DNA of 64,000 nt from Brevibacillus brevis NBRC 100599 (GCF_000010165.1 NC_012491.1:419501-483500); one strand, 5' to 3'. Positions 34,840 to 45,131 are shown, counted from the first letter of the stretch. Translations and numbers: made by a program. Notes: a model not told the origin generated them from the letters alone.

Positions 34840-35778
34840 CTACACGCTTTCTTCGACGGGAGCGGGGACGCTGGTCAAGATTTGCTCCACGACTTCCTGC
34901 TCCGTCACGTGCAGCTCTGCTTCCATGGAGAGGCGGATGCGGTGAGCTGTCAGACTTGGGAACACCACTTTTACATCATCCGGCAAGACATAAGTACGAC
35001 CAGAAACGAACGCGTAAGCTTGGGCGGATCGCAGCAGGGCGAGCATGGCGCGTGGACTGATGCCCACCTCAACCGAGCGATGCTGGCGAGTAGCTTCCGT
35101 CAGGTCGATGATATAGTCTTCCACCGGTTGGCTGAGGTGAACAGTCGTTACCTCGCGTTGCAGAGCCGCAATTTGGTCGACAGTGATGACCGGCTCGACC
35201 GCCTCTAATGGGGAGCCGCTGCGGAACCTCCGCAAAATTTCTTTGGCATCCTCTCGTGTACCGTAGCCAAGAGACAGCTTGAAAAGGAAGCGGTCCAACT
35301 GTGCTTCCGGCAGCGGATAGGTCCCTTCCGATTCAATCGGATTTTGGGTAGCAATGACCAGCATGGTCGATGGGAGTGGCAGGGTGACGCCTTCAATCGT
35401 AACCTGGCGTTCCTCCATGCATTCCAGCAAACCGGATTGAGTCCTGGGAGTGGCCCGGTTTATTTCATCTGCGAGCAAGACATCCGCAAAAACAGGTCCC
35501 TTTCGTAGTTCGAATTCACTTGTTCGTTGATTGAATACGTGAAGACCGACGACATCGGATGGCAGCAGATCCGCGGTGAATTGTAGGCGGTTGTAAGAGC
35601 CGCCAATCGCTTGCGCCAATGTTTTGGCAAGCACGGTTTTTCCCATTCCGGGCAAGTCCTCCAGCAATACGTGACCACGGGCAAGCAAGGCCGTTACTAA
35701 TAGACGGATCTGACTTTCCTTGCCCACGATGACGCTACTGATAGCATGCTGAAGGTTATCCAATGTCGGATGTATCAT
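34840..35778 (-). CDS. MoxR-family AAA+ ATPase
   Basis: A 312-residue AAA+ ATPase of the MoxR/RavA group, likely acting as a chaperone that inserts a cofactor or remodels the vWA partner. Walker A is LPGMGKTVLAKTLAQ near residue 40, Walker B is LLADEINRATPRTQ near 105, sensor 1 is IATQNPIESEG, and a C-terminal AAA lid contains ISPRAMLALLRSAQ. The start MIHPTLDNL is preferred because AAAGGAG precedes it. It is the first gene of a moxR-DUF58-DUF4129 operon. Confidence 0.92.
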   Translation of the reverse strand: MIHPTLDNLQHAISSVIVGKESQIRLLVTALLARGHVLLEDLPGMGKTVLAKTLAQAIGGSYNRLQFTADLLPSDVVGLHVFNQRTSEFELRKGPVFADVLLADEINRATPRTQSGLLECMEERQVTIEGVTLPLPSTMLVIATQNPIESEGTYPLPEAQLDRFLFKLSLGYGTREDAKEILRRFRSGSPLEAVEPVITVDQIAALQREVTTVHLSQPVEDYIIDLTEATRQHRSVEVGISPRAMLALLRSAQAYAFVSGRTYVLPDDVKVVFPSLTAHRIRLSMEAELHVTEQEVVEQILTSVPAPVEESV

Positions 35779-35826
35779 GAATATTCTCCTTTTCTCATTC
35801 AAAATTGCGGAGTCATACGATTTTTA

Positions 35827-37053
35827 TTATATATGGAATATCCTGTTAGTTACAAATTTTCGAAATAATAATCCCGTAAGCGCGGCGAGCACGATGACGG
35901 CCCCTACAGAGATGTAAAGAGGGCGAATCCCTACCTGATCGCTTAGCTGTCCGCCTAGCCAAATACCGACGGGCATCGTCGCACGCACGATGAGCAAGCG
36001 GACAGACAGTACACGCCCCATTAGCTCGGAAGGAACGTGAAGCTGATACAGGCTTGTGCTGTGTACCTGGAAAAAGGGAGCAAACAGACCAGCCAGTAGT
36101 TCGATGGTGATTGCAAGCCAGATGTCATGGGTAAAGCCTATTGCAACAAAGCTCAAGCCTCCTAGTACCAGTGACCCCAACATGATCAGGGGCTGTCCAA
36201 GGCTGCTACGGAAGCGAGGCACGAGCAATGAGCCGAAGAAATATCCCAACGGATAGCCAGCCAAAAACAAGCCTACATAAAACGAGGTGCCTTGCAGCTC
36301 GCCGGCTACAAAAGGCAGGTTTAGTACGAGTGTGACTCCGACAGCAAATTGGACGAGAGCCGAGTACAGACCGAGCCAGAGTAAAAGAGGCTTCTCCCAA
36401 AAAACCGCAAGACCAGCCTTAAACATGACGTACCACGATTGCTTCTTGTTGGCGGTATCCGCTGGGGCGAGTGGACAAAGAACCAGAAAGAAACCGCTGA
36501 GCGCATAGCTGATCGCGACCAACGCGAGTACGGACTCACCGCCGATACTCGCCACGAGAATCCCAGCCAAAGGCGGACCTGTAATCAAGGCAATGCGCAG
36601 GACACTATCCAAATAGGCATTGGCTTGGAGGAGCTGCTCTCTTTTGACCAGAGCAGGGAGGAGCGACTGGCTGGCTGGCACATACAGCGGTTGAACGAGA
36701 CCGTTGATTAAGGCTGTAAAATACAGCGGCCAGAGCGATTCTGTCCCGGAAGTAATGACCGCAAAGGACAAACAAAAGGCAGCAGCTCGCATCCATTGAG
36801 AAAAAAGCATGACACGCTTCTTATCGAATCGGTCGATGTACGGTCCGGCTACCAACTGAATAGCGAGTGACGGCACGAAATATAGCAGCCACATCTGTCC
36901 GACCGCACCTTGTGAGCCTGTTGCCTGATAGATTAACCAGCTATTGGCGAGGGTACCGAGTGAGGCGCCTAGTTCTGAAATGAGCTGACCGAAAACAATC
37001 CAACGATAAGAACGCTGCTGCCAGACAGAGGCTTGTACAGCGGTTTGGCTCAT
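35827..37053 (-). CDS. MFS transporter
   Basis: A 408-residue major facilitator with about 12 helices. Features are YRWIVFGQLISELGASLGTLA at the start, and VAGPYIDRFDKKRVMLFSQWMRA, which is motif A of the drug/enterobactin-exporter-like group. Its start overlaps the stop of the preceding ArsR-type regulator gene (ATGA), so the two are coupled. This suggests a regulated efflux system of unknown substrate. Confidence 0.88.
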   Translation of the reverse strand: MSQTAVQASVWQQRSYRWIVFGQLISELGASLGTLANSWLIYQATGSQGAVGQMWLLYFVPSLAIQLVAGPYIDRFDKKRVMLFSQWMRAAAFCLSFAVITSGTESLWPLYFTALINGLVQPLYVPASQSLLPALVKREQLLQANAYLDSVLRIALITGPPLAGILVASIGGESVLALVAISYALSGFFLVLCPLAPADTANKKQSWYVMFKAGLAVFWEKPLLLWLGLYSALVQFAVGVTLVLNLPFVAGELQGTSFYVGLFLAGYPLGYFFGSLLVPRFRSSLGQPLIMLGSLVLGGLSFVAIGFTHDIWLAITIELLAGLFAPFFQVHSTSLYQLHVPSELMGRVLSVRLLIVRATMPVGIWLGGQLSDQVGIRPLYISVGAVIVLAALTGLLFRKFVTNRIFHI

Positions 37054-38099
37054 GGGGTGCTCCTGTCCAGGAATTCATCCCATAACAGGGGAAGCTTGTC
37101 CAGCGTATGACGGCGGAGTCTGTAACGGGAGCCTGCTATTTCAACGAGATGGGCAGACCGCAGCATGGACAGATGATGGTGTACTGTCGATTTCGCCATA
37201 GAGAGTTGATCGGTTATCTCTTGCAGGCTCAGGTCCTTTTCCGCGAGCATTTTGACCATGCGCAGCCTGTGCTCATCTCCGAGTGCTTTTAAGGCTTGCA
37301 CCAGTGAAGGGGGTGGCTGATAAGGATCTACAGCATCGTGCAAATTTTCGTCGGCAACAGGGTAATAAAAAATTTTCGTACCGACAGCATCGGCCTGTAC
37401 GGTCCACGGGCGGTAGATCGCTTGCGGAATCAGCAGTACGCGTGTCACGGCAGGCTCTGGGAGGTAGCTCGATCCCGTCGCATACTCCACAAAGGCTTCG
37501 GGGTTGAGCTTTCCTAGCTTGCTTTGTTTTTGCGACCAATCCCGTTCTAGCATGCGAACGATTTTTTCCTCATGTGGCTTGATGTGAGTGGTATACCAGC
37601 CTTCCATCAATCCGAGAATATGACTCCGCAGCACTTCTCCATCAACGGAAGTAATATGTTCGATATACGATTCAAAAAAGAGATGTGCGCTGCACGCTTC
37701 CTGTAAAGCGGCGCAATCATCCTTGCTTCCTTGTGCAGCCTTCCGCCGTGCTTCCTGCCTATTTTCACCGAGGTAAGGGAGGGCTTCGTATCGGAGCTGT
37801 TCGATTGAGAGCTCTCTGACATACGAGAGAAAGGAATCCAGATCAGCGAAAGGGCAAAGATCGAGCAGTTGCAAAAGCGTCTTCCACGTGTTGTGCTCCT
37901 TCGCATAGTTGACCTCTTGTCGTACAGAAGGTGATAGCTCGTCCAACAGTTGACGCCAGTAGGTAGGAGGGTGCTCCATCGTGTGATGCAATTGGTCGTA
38001 GGTAGCGGCAGCGATTCCCAAGGCAGCTTCGAATAAAGGAGAATACGAGAGCTCAACCCGATAGGTCGTTCGTTCACTGCCAATGTTCAAAATCTTCAT
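37050..38099 (-). CDS. ArsR-family regulator with large N-terminal domain (second)
   Basis: A 349-residue regulator. The start MKILNIGSERTTYRVELSYSP is chosen because AAGGATGATCAC precedes it. The N-terminal ~250 residues are a DUF5937-like domain. The C-terminal winged helix (about 265-335) includes ALKALGDEHRLRMVKMLAEKDLSLQEI and MAKSTVHHHLSMLRSAHLV. It overlaps the MFS gene and is its likely regulator. The architecture parallels 31070-32167, where a similar protein heads an ABC exporter operon. Confidence 0.82.
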   Translation of the reverse strand: MKILNIGSERTTYRVELSYSPLFEAALGIAAATYDQLHHTMEHPPTYWRQLLDELSPSVRQEVNYAKEHNTWKTLLQLLDLCPFADLDSFLSYVRELSIEQLRYEALPYLGENRQEARRKAAQGSKDDCAALQEACSAHLFFESYIEHITSVDGEVLRSHILGLMEGWYTTHIKPHEEKIVRMLERDWSQKQSKLGKLNPEAFVEYATGSSYLPEPAVTRVLLIPQAIYRPWTVQADAVGTKIFYYPVADENLHDAVDPYQPPPSLVQALKALGDEHRLRMVKMLAEKDLSLQEITDQLSMAKSTVHHHLSMLRSAHLVEIAGSRYRLRRHTLDKLPLLWDEFLDRSTP

Positions 38100-38191
38100 G
38101 TGATCATCCTTCCAAAATTTGTACATAATTATGTATTTTATAAAATACGAATTTAAAATTCAATATTTTTCGAACGAAATGAGAAAAGGAA

Positions 38192-38238
38192 AAGAAGAAT
38201 CACAAATCTCTATCCAAAGAGATCATGTGATTCTTCTT
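38192..38238 (-). terminator. Terminator of metY
   Basis: AAGAAGAATCACA pairs with TGTGATTCTTCTT, with an inner ATCTCT/AGAGAT block. On the minus strand it is followed by TCCTTTTCTC. Confidence 0.75.
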
Positions 38239-38253
38239 TCTGTAAAGGTATGG

Positions 38254-39585
<1,332 letters not shown>

Positions 39586-39601
39586 TCAGCGAATAAAAAA
39601 A

Positions 39602-39633
39602 CGGAGCATTCTCCTGAGAAGAAGAAGGCTCCG
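39602..39633 (-). terminator. SAM-I riboswitch expression-platform terminator
   Basis: On the minus strand CGGAGC pairs with GCTCCG, with an inner CTTCTTCTC/GAGAA-type pairing, followed directly by TTTTTTT. It sits between the aptamer and metY. Confidence 0.85.
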
Positions 39634-39652
39634 ATCATGCACGGGCTTGTGT

Positions 39653-39753
39653 TCATCTCTCAGAATCACTGGATTCTGCAGGAATTGGCACCATGCAGCT
39701 AGTCTGCTGGTTGCCGGGCTTCGTAGGGCCTGTCCCTCCACCGCTCTTGATGA
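39653..39753 (-). ncRNA. SAM-I (S-box) riboswitch for metY
   Basis: The minus strand carries the S-box consensus in order: AAGAG, CGGTGGAGGGA, CAGGCCC, GAAGCCCGGCAACC, then a variable arm, GGTGCCAATTCC, and the closing P1 strand. P1 forms from TCATC and GATGA. With SAM bound, the downstream terminator at 39602-39633 should form and stop metY transcription. Confidence 0.95.
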
Positions 39754-39770
39754 TAATAATTGTTGTCGTA

Positions 39771-39799
39771 ATTGTATGAAAATAAGTCCGTGCTGTCAA
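39771..39799 (-). promoter_or_regulatory. Sigma-A promoter for metY
   Basis: On the minus strand TTGACA (39794-39799), 17 bases, and TACAAT (39771-39776) lie just upstream of the riboswitch. The 270 bases from here to the rhodanese gene hold nothing else recognisable. Confidence 0.8.
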
Positions 39800-40067
39800 T
39801 GTGGAATATACAGTTATCAGGGAGGTTTTTATGTATATATGAATGAAGGTGGCTTACTCATGCCATTAATTTGTAACGGTTTTGTCTCAAGCTGTTCACA
39901 TCCCGTGTGGCTACTGCCGCAGCGAAATAGGAGATAATGGTAGAAAATAGGGAGCATCAATGCAGGGTGAAGCCAAGTGCTCCTCGCGTTAGAAAAGTAA
40001 AAAAGCGTGTGATATCATGGAGGTGGTTACAACTGATCTGATCGTACATATAGGAGGATAAATAGCG

Positions 40068-40379
40068 ATGAGCCATGGAGTAAAGGAAATGACACCACAA
40101 GAGCTGTTGGAAAAGCTGGAAGCCAAAGAGGAACTGCAAGTCATTGATGTACGTGAAGTGGATGAGTGGAATGCAGGTCACATTAAAGAGGCAAAGCTGA
40201 TCCCGCTTGGCTTTTTGCCACATCGTATCGATGAGCTGGATAAGAACATTCCGATTGTGATGGTTTGCCGCAGTGGTGCCAGAAGCAATACAGCTACAGA
40301 GTATTTGAGTGCACAAGGGTATGACGTGGCGAATATGGTTGGCGGCATGCTCGCATGGCCAGGTGAAGTGGAACAATAA
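40068..40379 (+). CDS. Rhodanese-like domain protein
   Basis: A 103-residue single rhodanese domain, a sulfurtransferase that carries persulfide on a Cys. It begins MSHGVKEMTPQELLEKL and has IDVREVDEWNAGHIKEA (CH2-type motif), with the active-site loop VCRSGARS and Cys near residue 67. TAGGAGG precedes the ATG. It probably acts in sulfur delivery or detoxification. It is upstream of a SCO gene in the same direction but 80 bases away. Confidence 0.92.
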   Translation: MSHGVKEMTPQELLEKLEAKEELQVIDVREVDEWNAGHIKEAKLIPLGFLPHRIDELDKNIPIVMVCRSGARSNTATEYLSAQGYDVANMVGGMLAWPGEVEQ

Positions 40380-40459
40380 ACGAGATAGAACCAGTGTGAA
40401 TGCCTCCCGCGTGTAATCAGGAGGCATCACACATGGGACAAGCAGGGAGGAAGCAACCG

Positions 40460-41086
40460 ATGAGTGAAGGAGCACAATTGCAGCAGGAATCTGCAATGAA
40501 GAAACATTGGTTTCCTGTGTTAGCTGGTATTATCATTTTAGCTATCGTCGGAGTATTTGGTTATAATTACATGACAAAAGAGAAGATCGAGGTATTGAAG
40601 CCGATTGCAGACTTCACCTTAGACAACAGTGACGGAACAACCTATACATTTCATTCAAGTGCTGGCAAGGTACGACTGGTAGAGTTTATGTTTACCAAGT
40701 GCCCGGATATTTGTCCGGCGACTACGTTCAACATGGCCAAGCTGCAAGATCAGTTGAAGGAAAAGGGACTGTTCGGAGACAAAGTGGAGTTTGTTTCCAT
40801 TTCCTTTGATCCTGATAACGATACGCCGGAAGTCTTGCAGGACTATGCAGCCAAGTTCAAGGCAGATCAGAGTGGCTGGAAGTTCCTGCGTGGGGACGCA
40901 CAGGCGGTAGAGAAAGTAACGAAGGATTTTGGTCTGATGGTCATTAAGCAGCCAGATGGTTCTTATGCCCATACGGCTCGCATGTTCCTTGTGGATGGAG
41001 ATGGAAACATGCGTCGCGCGTACGGGATGGCAGCTAACATGGAACTGGAAGTCATGATGAAAGAAATGGTACAGCTCGCTGACTAG
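40460..41086 (+). CDS. SCO1/SenC family copper chaperone
   Basis: A 208-residue thioredoxin-fold protein anchored by one N-terminal helix (about residues 15-35, WFPVLAGIIILAIVGVFGYN). The copper motif CxxxC is seen in FTKCPDICPATT, and the distal His in SYAHTARMFLVD, so all three copper ligands are present. It should mature the CuA site of cytochrome c oxidase outside the membrane. The start MSEGAQLQQ is set by GGGAGGAAGCAACCG. Its stop overlaps the convergent gene's stop. Confidence 0.9.
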   Translation: MSEGAQLQQESAMKKHWFPVLAGIIILAIVGVFGYNYMTKEKIEVLKPIADFTLDNSDGTTYTFHSSAGKVRLVEFMFTKCPDICPATTFNMAKLQDQLKEKGLFGDKVEFVSISFDPDNDTPEVLQDYAAKFKADQSGWKFLRGDAQAVEKVTKDFGLMVIKQPDGSYAHTARMFLVDGDGNMRRAYGMAANMELEVMMKEMVQLAD

Positions 41087-41421
41087 CGGGTCTCCTCATA
41101 GGAGATGTTTACGACCTCTTCTGTTTGATTCACGAATTCAATATGAACGAGTAACGCCCACCTGCGATTGCTTTCTTGAAGCAAGAGCTTAAACGTCTCT
41201 TCTGACGTGGTGGGCGTTTTTTGTTTTCGTCCGACATGCAGGTAGTCCACAATTTGAGCGTTTGGATATCGTTTCATCGTTTCCTGCATCGCGAGCCTGC
41301 CCCATTTTGCATAGGGAGGCTCGGCATAGGTAGGGAACGGTTGAAAGATGAGCAGGAAAAGGACGGTGGAGAGAAGGGGCATCATGTTCCGATAGCGAAA
41401 TAGGCGACGAGCTGTTTGCAC
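41083..41421 (-). CDS. YqzG/DUF3889 family secreted protein
   Basis: A 112-residue exported protein starting at GTG; an internal ATG pair about 12 codons later is an alternative start that would leave a normal signal peptide (MMPLLSTVLFLLIFQ). The mature part has KWGRLAMQETMKRYPNAQIVDYLHVGR, the DUF3889/YqzG pattern of small exported Bacillus proteins. The function is unknown. Its stop overlaps that of the SCO gene, so the two genes are tail to tail. Confidence 0.72.
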   Translation of the reverse strand: MQTARRLFRYRNMMPLLSTVLFLLIFQPFPTYAEPPYAKWGRLAMQETMKRYPNAQIVDYLHVGRKQKTPTTSEETFKLLLQESNRRWALLVHIEFVNQTEEVVNISYEETR

Positions 41422-41523
41422 TTGCTATTCCCTCTCTTTTTCCAATGGTTTGCCATGTATTTTGAAGACTTTTCGGAATATCATTCGTAGAAAATAATGA
41501 CAATGAAGTACGGGGGGTATTCG

Positions 41524-42294
41524 ATGCATTACTTGCTCATTCCCTTATTTGGCGTTCCTGTTTTGGTGGGGGTTCTTACGGCGATTTTTCAAAAGCCTCC
41601 TTTCTGGAAAAAATGGGGGCTGACGATTGCTTCAGCCGTATTGATTTACGGAGGCTGCTTTGCCGCGAATGTATATTGGCAAGTGAAGTATGGCATTCCC
41701 GTGTTACCTACAGAGTCCGATTTAGAGGTCTTTTTCTATTTTTGTATCCTGTTGGTGTTTGTTTGTATTCTCCTGTATATTGGCTTTTTGATCACGATGA
41801 GAAAACAGTTTTGGAAGATGAACCTCGTTTTTCTATGCACAGCTTTTGGTTTGTTTAGTTTTTTTGCTGCTGCCTTTTTAGGGATGGGTCCCTTTTTGAA
41901 GAAAGCGGAGTACGTGATCGTCGTACAAAAAGCAAAAGACCAGTGGAAAGAGGCCAAGATGGACAACGAGAAGCCTATTGATCTCGCCCTCGTATACAGC
42001 AGACAAGAGTGTACCAAAAATTGTGTCGGGTATCCGTATTCAAGTCTCATCCTGGTACGAAATCAGTCGGACCAGCGGGTGGAGATCGATCTAAAGCTGC
42101 GATTGAAAAACAAAAGCGGCAACGTATTAAAAGAGGTCGAGGCCATACCGTTAAAGCTCGCTTCAGGAGAAATAACGGAGGTATGGACGGGGGATTCTTA
42201 TGCGAAGCACGATTTCTGGGCGAGAGCTAGTGCCGTTACCGATGAACGAGTTGCCGATTTGGAGTATCAGTATTCGATTATTGACCGAAGATGA
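41524..42294 (+). CDS. Hypothetical membrane protein (256 aa)
   Basis: The start MHYLLIPLFGVPVLVG is chosen because GGGGGGTATTCG precedes it. Four hydrophobic helices lie in the first ~135 residues. A soluble domain (about 140-256) follows with GYPYSSLILVRNQSDQRVEIDLKLRL, resembling a beta-sandwich surface domain. Two Cys in RQECTKNCVGYP could form a disulfide. No family is recognised. It is upstream of the RNase J gene, which has its own promoter. Confidence 0.7.
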   Translation: MHYLLIPLFGVPVLVGVLTAIFQKPPFWKKWGLTIASAVLIYGGCFAANVYWQVKYGIPVLPTESDLEVFFYFCILLVFVCILLYIGFLITMRKQFWKMNLVFLCTAFGLFSFFAAAFLGMGPFLKKAEYVIVVQKAKDQWKEAKMDNEKPIDLALVYSRQECTKNCVGYPYSSLILVRNQSDQRVEIDLKLRLKNKSGNVLKEVEAIPLKLASGEITEVWTGDSYAKHDFWARASAVTDERVADLEYQYSIIDRR

Positions 42295-42339
42295 ATGTGT
42301 GGAATAGACAAGACTGGGTGAAACGAACGTCTTACGTTG

Positions 42340-42348
42340 TGATATAAT
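42340..42348 (+). promoter_or_regulatory. Extended -10 promoter for RNase J
   Basis: TGATATAAT is a perfect extended -10 (TG-N-TATAAT) about 60 bases before the RNase J start. No good -35 is visible. Confidence 0.6.
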
Positions 42349-42410
42349 AAGAATGGCATGCTTGGTTCGGATTCCCATAATCATGCACGACGATGTTAGG
42401 AGGAAAGAGA

Positions 42411-44063
42411 TTGAGCGACGTTAAGATTTTCGCGATGGGCGGCCTCGGCGAGATCGGAAAAAATATGTACTGCGTCGAGTATGAGGACGAAATCATCATC
42501 ATTGACTGCGGGGTGAAATTCCCCGAGAATGAAATGTTTGGTATTGATCTGGTTATCCCGGATATTTCTTATCTGAAGGATAACCAGCACAAGATCAAAG
42601 CACTTTTGTTAACGCACGGACATGAGGATCACATTGGTGCGATTCCTTATATTTTACGGCAAATTAAGGTGCCGATCTACGGTGGTCGTCTGACCCTGGG
42701 CTTGGTCAAGGCGAAGCTGGAAGAGCACCGTTTGCAAAATGAAGTGAAGCTGATTCCAATTTCGGAAGATACGGAAATTCCTTTTGCCAAGCTGAAGGCG
42801 ACATTCTTCCGTACGAACCACAGTATTCCGGATTCCCTGGGAGTTGTGCTCTATACACCAGAGGGAATGGTCATTCACACGGGTGACTTCAAGTTTGACA
42901 TGACACCAGTCGGACAAACAACGGAGTACGGAAAAATTGCACGCATTGGTGCGAGTGGAGACGTCTTGGCGCTTTTGTCCGACAGTACGAACAGTGAGCG
43001 TCCTGGATTTACGATGTCGGAGAGAACGGTAGGGGAAGGGATTCTCGATGTGGTACGCAAAGCGCGTGGACGCATCATCCTGGCTACCTTTGCTTCCAAC
43101 GTGCATCGCCTGCAACAGGTGGTAGACGCTGCCGAGCAATGCAATCGCAAAGTGGCGGTTATTGGCCGCAGTATGGAAAAGGTTTTCTTGATTGGACAAG
43201 AGCTGGGTTACATCCAAATGCCAGAGGGCATGTTGATTGATATTAAGCACATCGACAACTACGCGGACAACCAAGTGCTTATTATTTGCACGGGTAGTCA
43301 AGGTGAGCCGATGGCAGCGTTGACCCGAATTGCTTCCGGATCGCACCGTACTGTTTCCATTTATCCAGAAGATACGGTTATCATTTCCGCATCCCCGATT
43401 CCTGGGAACACAATCAACGTCAGTCGCACGATAGACAAGCTGTACCGTGCAGGTGCCAACGTGGTATTGAGTCATGCGTTTGACATCCACGCATCTGGAC
43501 ATGGCAGCAGTGAAGAATTGAAGCTCATGCTCAACTTCATTCGTCCGAAATATTTCATCCCGATCCACGGGGAATACCGGATGCTCAAGACTCACTCCAA
43601 GCTGGCCCAACAGGTTGGGATCGAGGAGAGCAACATCTTTATTATGGACAACGGCGAAGTGCTGAATTGCAACCGCGAAAAAGCGTGGCTCAGCAAAGTA
43701 CAAGCAGGGATTGTCCTCATTGATGGCAGCGGTGTAGGCGACGTCGGCAATATCGTTCTGCGCGATCGCAAGCATTTGGCAGAGGATGGCTTGATGGTTG
43801 TAGTTGTCAGCCTGGATATGAAGAACTTCAAAATTTTGACGGGCCCAGATATCGTGAGCCGCGGGTTCGTATACGTACGCGGTTCAGAATCCTTGATTCA
43901 GGAAGCGACACAGCTCGTTCGTGGGCGTCTGCAAGAAGCGTTGGATAAGAAAATCAAGGAATGGTCTGAGTTGAAGTCACAGATTAATGAAGTGATCAAG
44001 CCGTTCATTTATGAAAAAACAGGCCGTAACCCAATGATTCTTACCATTTTGATGGAAGTGTAG
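42411..44063 (+). CDS. rnjA: Ribonuclease J
   Basis: A 550-residue metallo-beta-lactamase/beta-CASP ribonuclease with 5'-3' exonuclease and endonuclease activity in mRNA decay and rRNA processing. TAGGAGGAAAGAGA fits the TTG start at 42411; an ATG at 42393 would lie on top of that site. The catalytic motif is THGHEDHIGAIPY near residue 72. Other blocks are TGDFKFDMTP, GSQGEPMAAL, and GHGSSEELKLM with PIHGEYRM. The intact HxHxDH argues for an active J1-type enzyme. Some segments resemble RNase J2, so the paralogue name is uncertain. Confidence 0.93.
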   Translation: MSDVKIFAMGGLGEIGKNMYCVEYEDEIIIIDCGVKFPENEMFGIDLVIPDISYLKDNQHKIKALLLTHGHEDHIGAIPYILRQIKVPIYGGRLTLGLVKAKLEEHRLQNEVKLIPISEDTEIPFAKLKATFFRTNHSIPDSLGVVLYTPEGMVIHTGDFKFDMTPVGQTTEYGKIARIGASGDVLALLSDSTNSERPGFTMSERTVGEGILDVVRKARGRIILATFASNVHRLQQVVDAAEQCNRKVAVIGRSMEKVFLIGQELGYIQMPEGMLIDIKHIDNYADNQVLIICTGSQGEPMAALTRIASGSHRTVSIYPEDTVIISASPIPGNTINVSRTIDKLYRAGANVVLSHAFDIHASGHGSSEELKLMLNFIRPKYFIPIHGEYRMLKTHSKLAQQVGIEESNIFIMDNGEVLNCNREKAWLSKVQAGIVLIDGSGVGDVGNIVLRDRKHLAEDGLMVVVVSLDMKNFKILTGPDIVSRGFVYVRGSESLIQEATQLVRGRLQEALDKKIKEWSELKSQINEVIKPFIYEKTGRNPMILTILMEV

Positions 44064-44142
44064 CTTCTGCTTTCTCGGGTAGGCGCAGTCGGGGTATAAT
44101 AATAAGTAAGTTGAACACGTGATACAAAGGAGAGATTGCCCA

Positions 44143-44571
44143 ATGATGTCTTATGAAGCATATATGAGCCAAGTAATTCAACCAATGCGCGATGAGTTGA
44201 CACGCAACGGTTTTCAAGAGCTTCGCACTGCTGAAGAAGTAGAGCAAGCACTGCCAAATGCAAAAGGCCTGACACTTGTTGTTGTGAACTCGGTTTGTGG
44301 CTGTGCAGCAGGACTCGCTCGTCCAGCGGTTGTACATTCCTTGAATCACGCTACAAAACCGGATAACATCTTCACGGTATTCGCAGGTCAAGACAAGGAA
44401 GCGACAGCAAAAGCTCGTGAGTATTTCGAAGGCTATGCACCGTCTTCCCCATCCTTCGCGATCATGAAAGACGGCAAAATCATGACCATGATCGAGCGTC
44501 ATCAAATCGAGAACAACGAACTGGCAACAATCGCTGGCTTGTTGACCAACGCTTACGACACTTACAAATAA
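44143..44571 (+). CDS. Bacilliredoxin (BrxA/BrxB family)
   Basis: A 142-residue thioredoxin-like protein that removes bacillithiol from proteins after oxidative stress. The start MMSYEAYMSQVI is preferred because AAAGGAGAG lies upstream. The family CGC active site is in VNSVCGCAAGLARPA near residue 54. A TATAAT (44095-44100) lies just upstream, suggesting its own promoter. It is followed by a strong terminator and then repeat B. Confidence 0.93.
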   Translation: MMSYEAYMSQVIQPMRDELTRNGFQELRTAEEVEQALPNAKGLTLVVVNSVCGCAAGLARPAVVHSLNHATKPDNIFTVFAGQDKEATAKAREYFEGYAPSSPSFAIMKDGKIMTMIERHQIENNELATIAGLLTNAYDTYK

Positions 44572-44590
44572 GAAAGTACGAAACATCACG

Positions 44591-44612
44591 AGGCGCCCGG
44601 TAACGGGCGTCT
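44591..44612 (+). terminator. Terminator after the bacilliredoxin gene
   Basis: AGGCGCCCG (44591-44599) pairs with CGGGCGTCT (44604-44612) around GTAA with one G-U, followed by seven Ts. Confidence 0.88.
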
Positions 44613-44632
44613 TTTTTTACAGACTTGAAATG

Positions 44633-45131
44633 GGGCTGTAGTGAAGAGAAGAATATTTCCAGTCTAGGCTCTAGGCTCCGTCCATATGAGGGTTAAGACT
44701 GTCCGCTCCGAAGGGATTCGCGGGGAAACGCAAAAGTGGTAGCCGCTACGCCGTATGGGCACGGTTGCGTTTCTGTTGCCCGCGAATCCCTTCTCCGCTC
44801 GGTAGGACTCCACAAGTCGCTACGCCTGGAAATATTCTTCACTGTCGTTACTGAGGACATTTCTTCATTCTTTCAAAGCTTTAAAAAGCGGGGTAAACAC
44901 GGAAAGCTCGTAGAGGAAACAGGAGAAAACAGCGAAGATCTTAGGGACACCGACCGAGACGCAATGCAAAAAGCGAAACACGCCCTTAAGCGTCCACCTC
45001 TGAAAGCACATCCTGAAAGGACCACTTTGGACGCGGTTTCGCTTTTTGCATGGAGTCGGGCAGTCAATCCCCCAGTGGGTGGACCTAGAATCTGAGCGTT
45101 TTCTCCTGTTTCCTCCCCACCACTACAGCCC
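44633..45131. repeat. ~500-bp structured intergenic repeat, copy B
   Basis: This copy is in the same orientation as 20274-20771. Its terminal inverted repeats are perfect over 11 bp: GGGCTGTAGTG (44633-44643) and CACTACAGCCC (45121-45131). Lobe 1 keeps GAAGAATATTTCCAG/CTGGAAATATTCTTC, the 14-bp AAGGGATTCGCGGG stem and GAAACGCAA/TTGCGTTTC. Lobe 2 keeps GAGGAAACAGGAGAAAAC with its complement and a 16-bp ATGCAAAAAGCGAAAC stem, which is more perfect than in copy A. By eye lobe 1 is about 93% identical between copies, while the linker is much less conserved. It sits between a terminator and the SDR promoter. Confidence 0.9.

Noticed and set aside
39957-40496. A 179-aa minus-strand frame
   Set aside because: It is antisense to the rhodanese gene and into the SCO leader, with no ribosome site or recognisable domain.
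42654-43775. A 373-aa minus-strand frame
   Set aside because: It lies wholly antisense to RNase J, which has full family motifs; it is a shadow frame.
44736-45095. A 119-aa plus-strand frame across repeat copy B
   Set aside because: It crosses both structured lobes and the linker, has no ribosome site, and is not kept intact in copy A.
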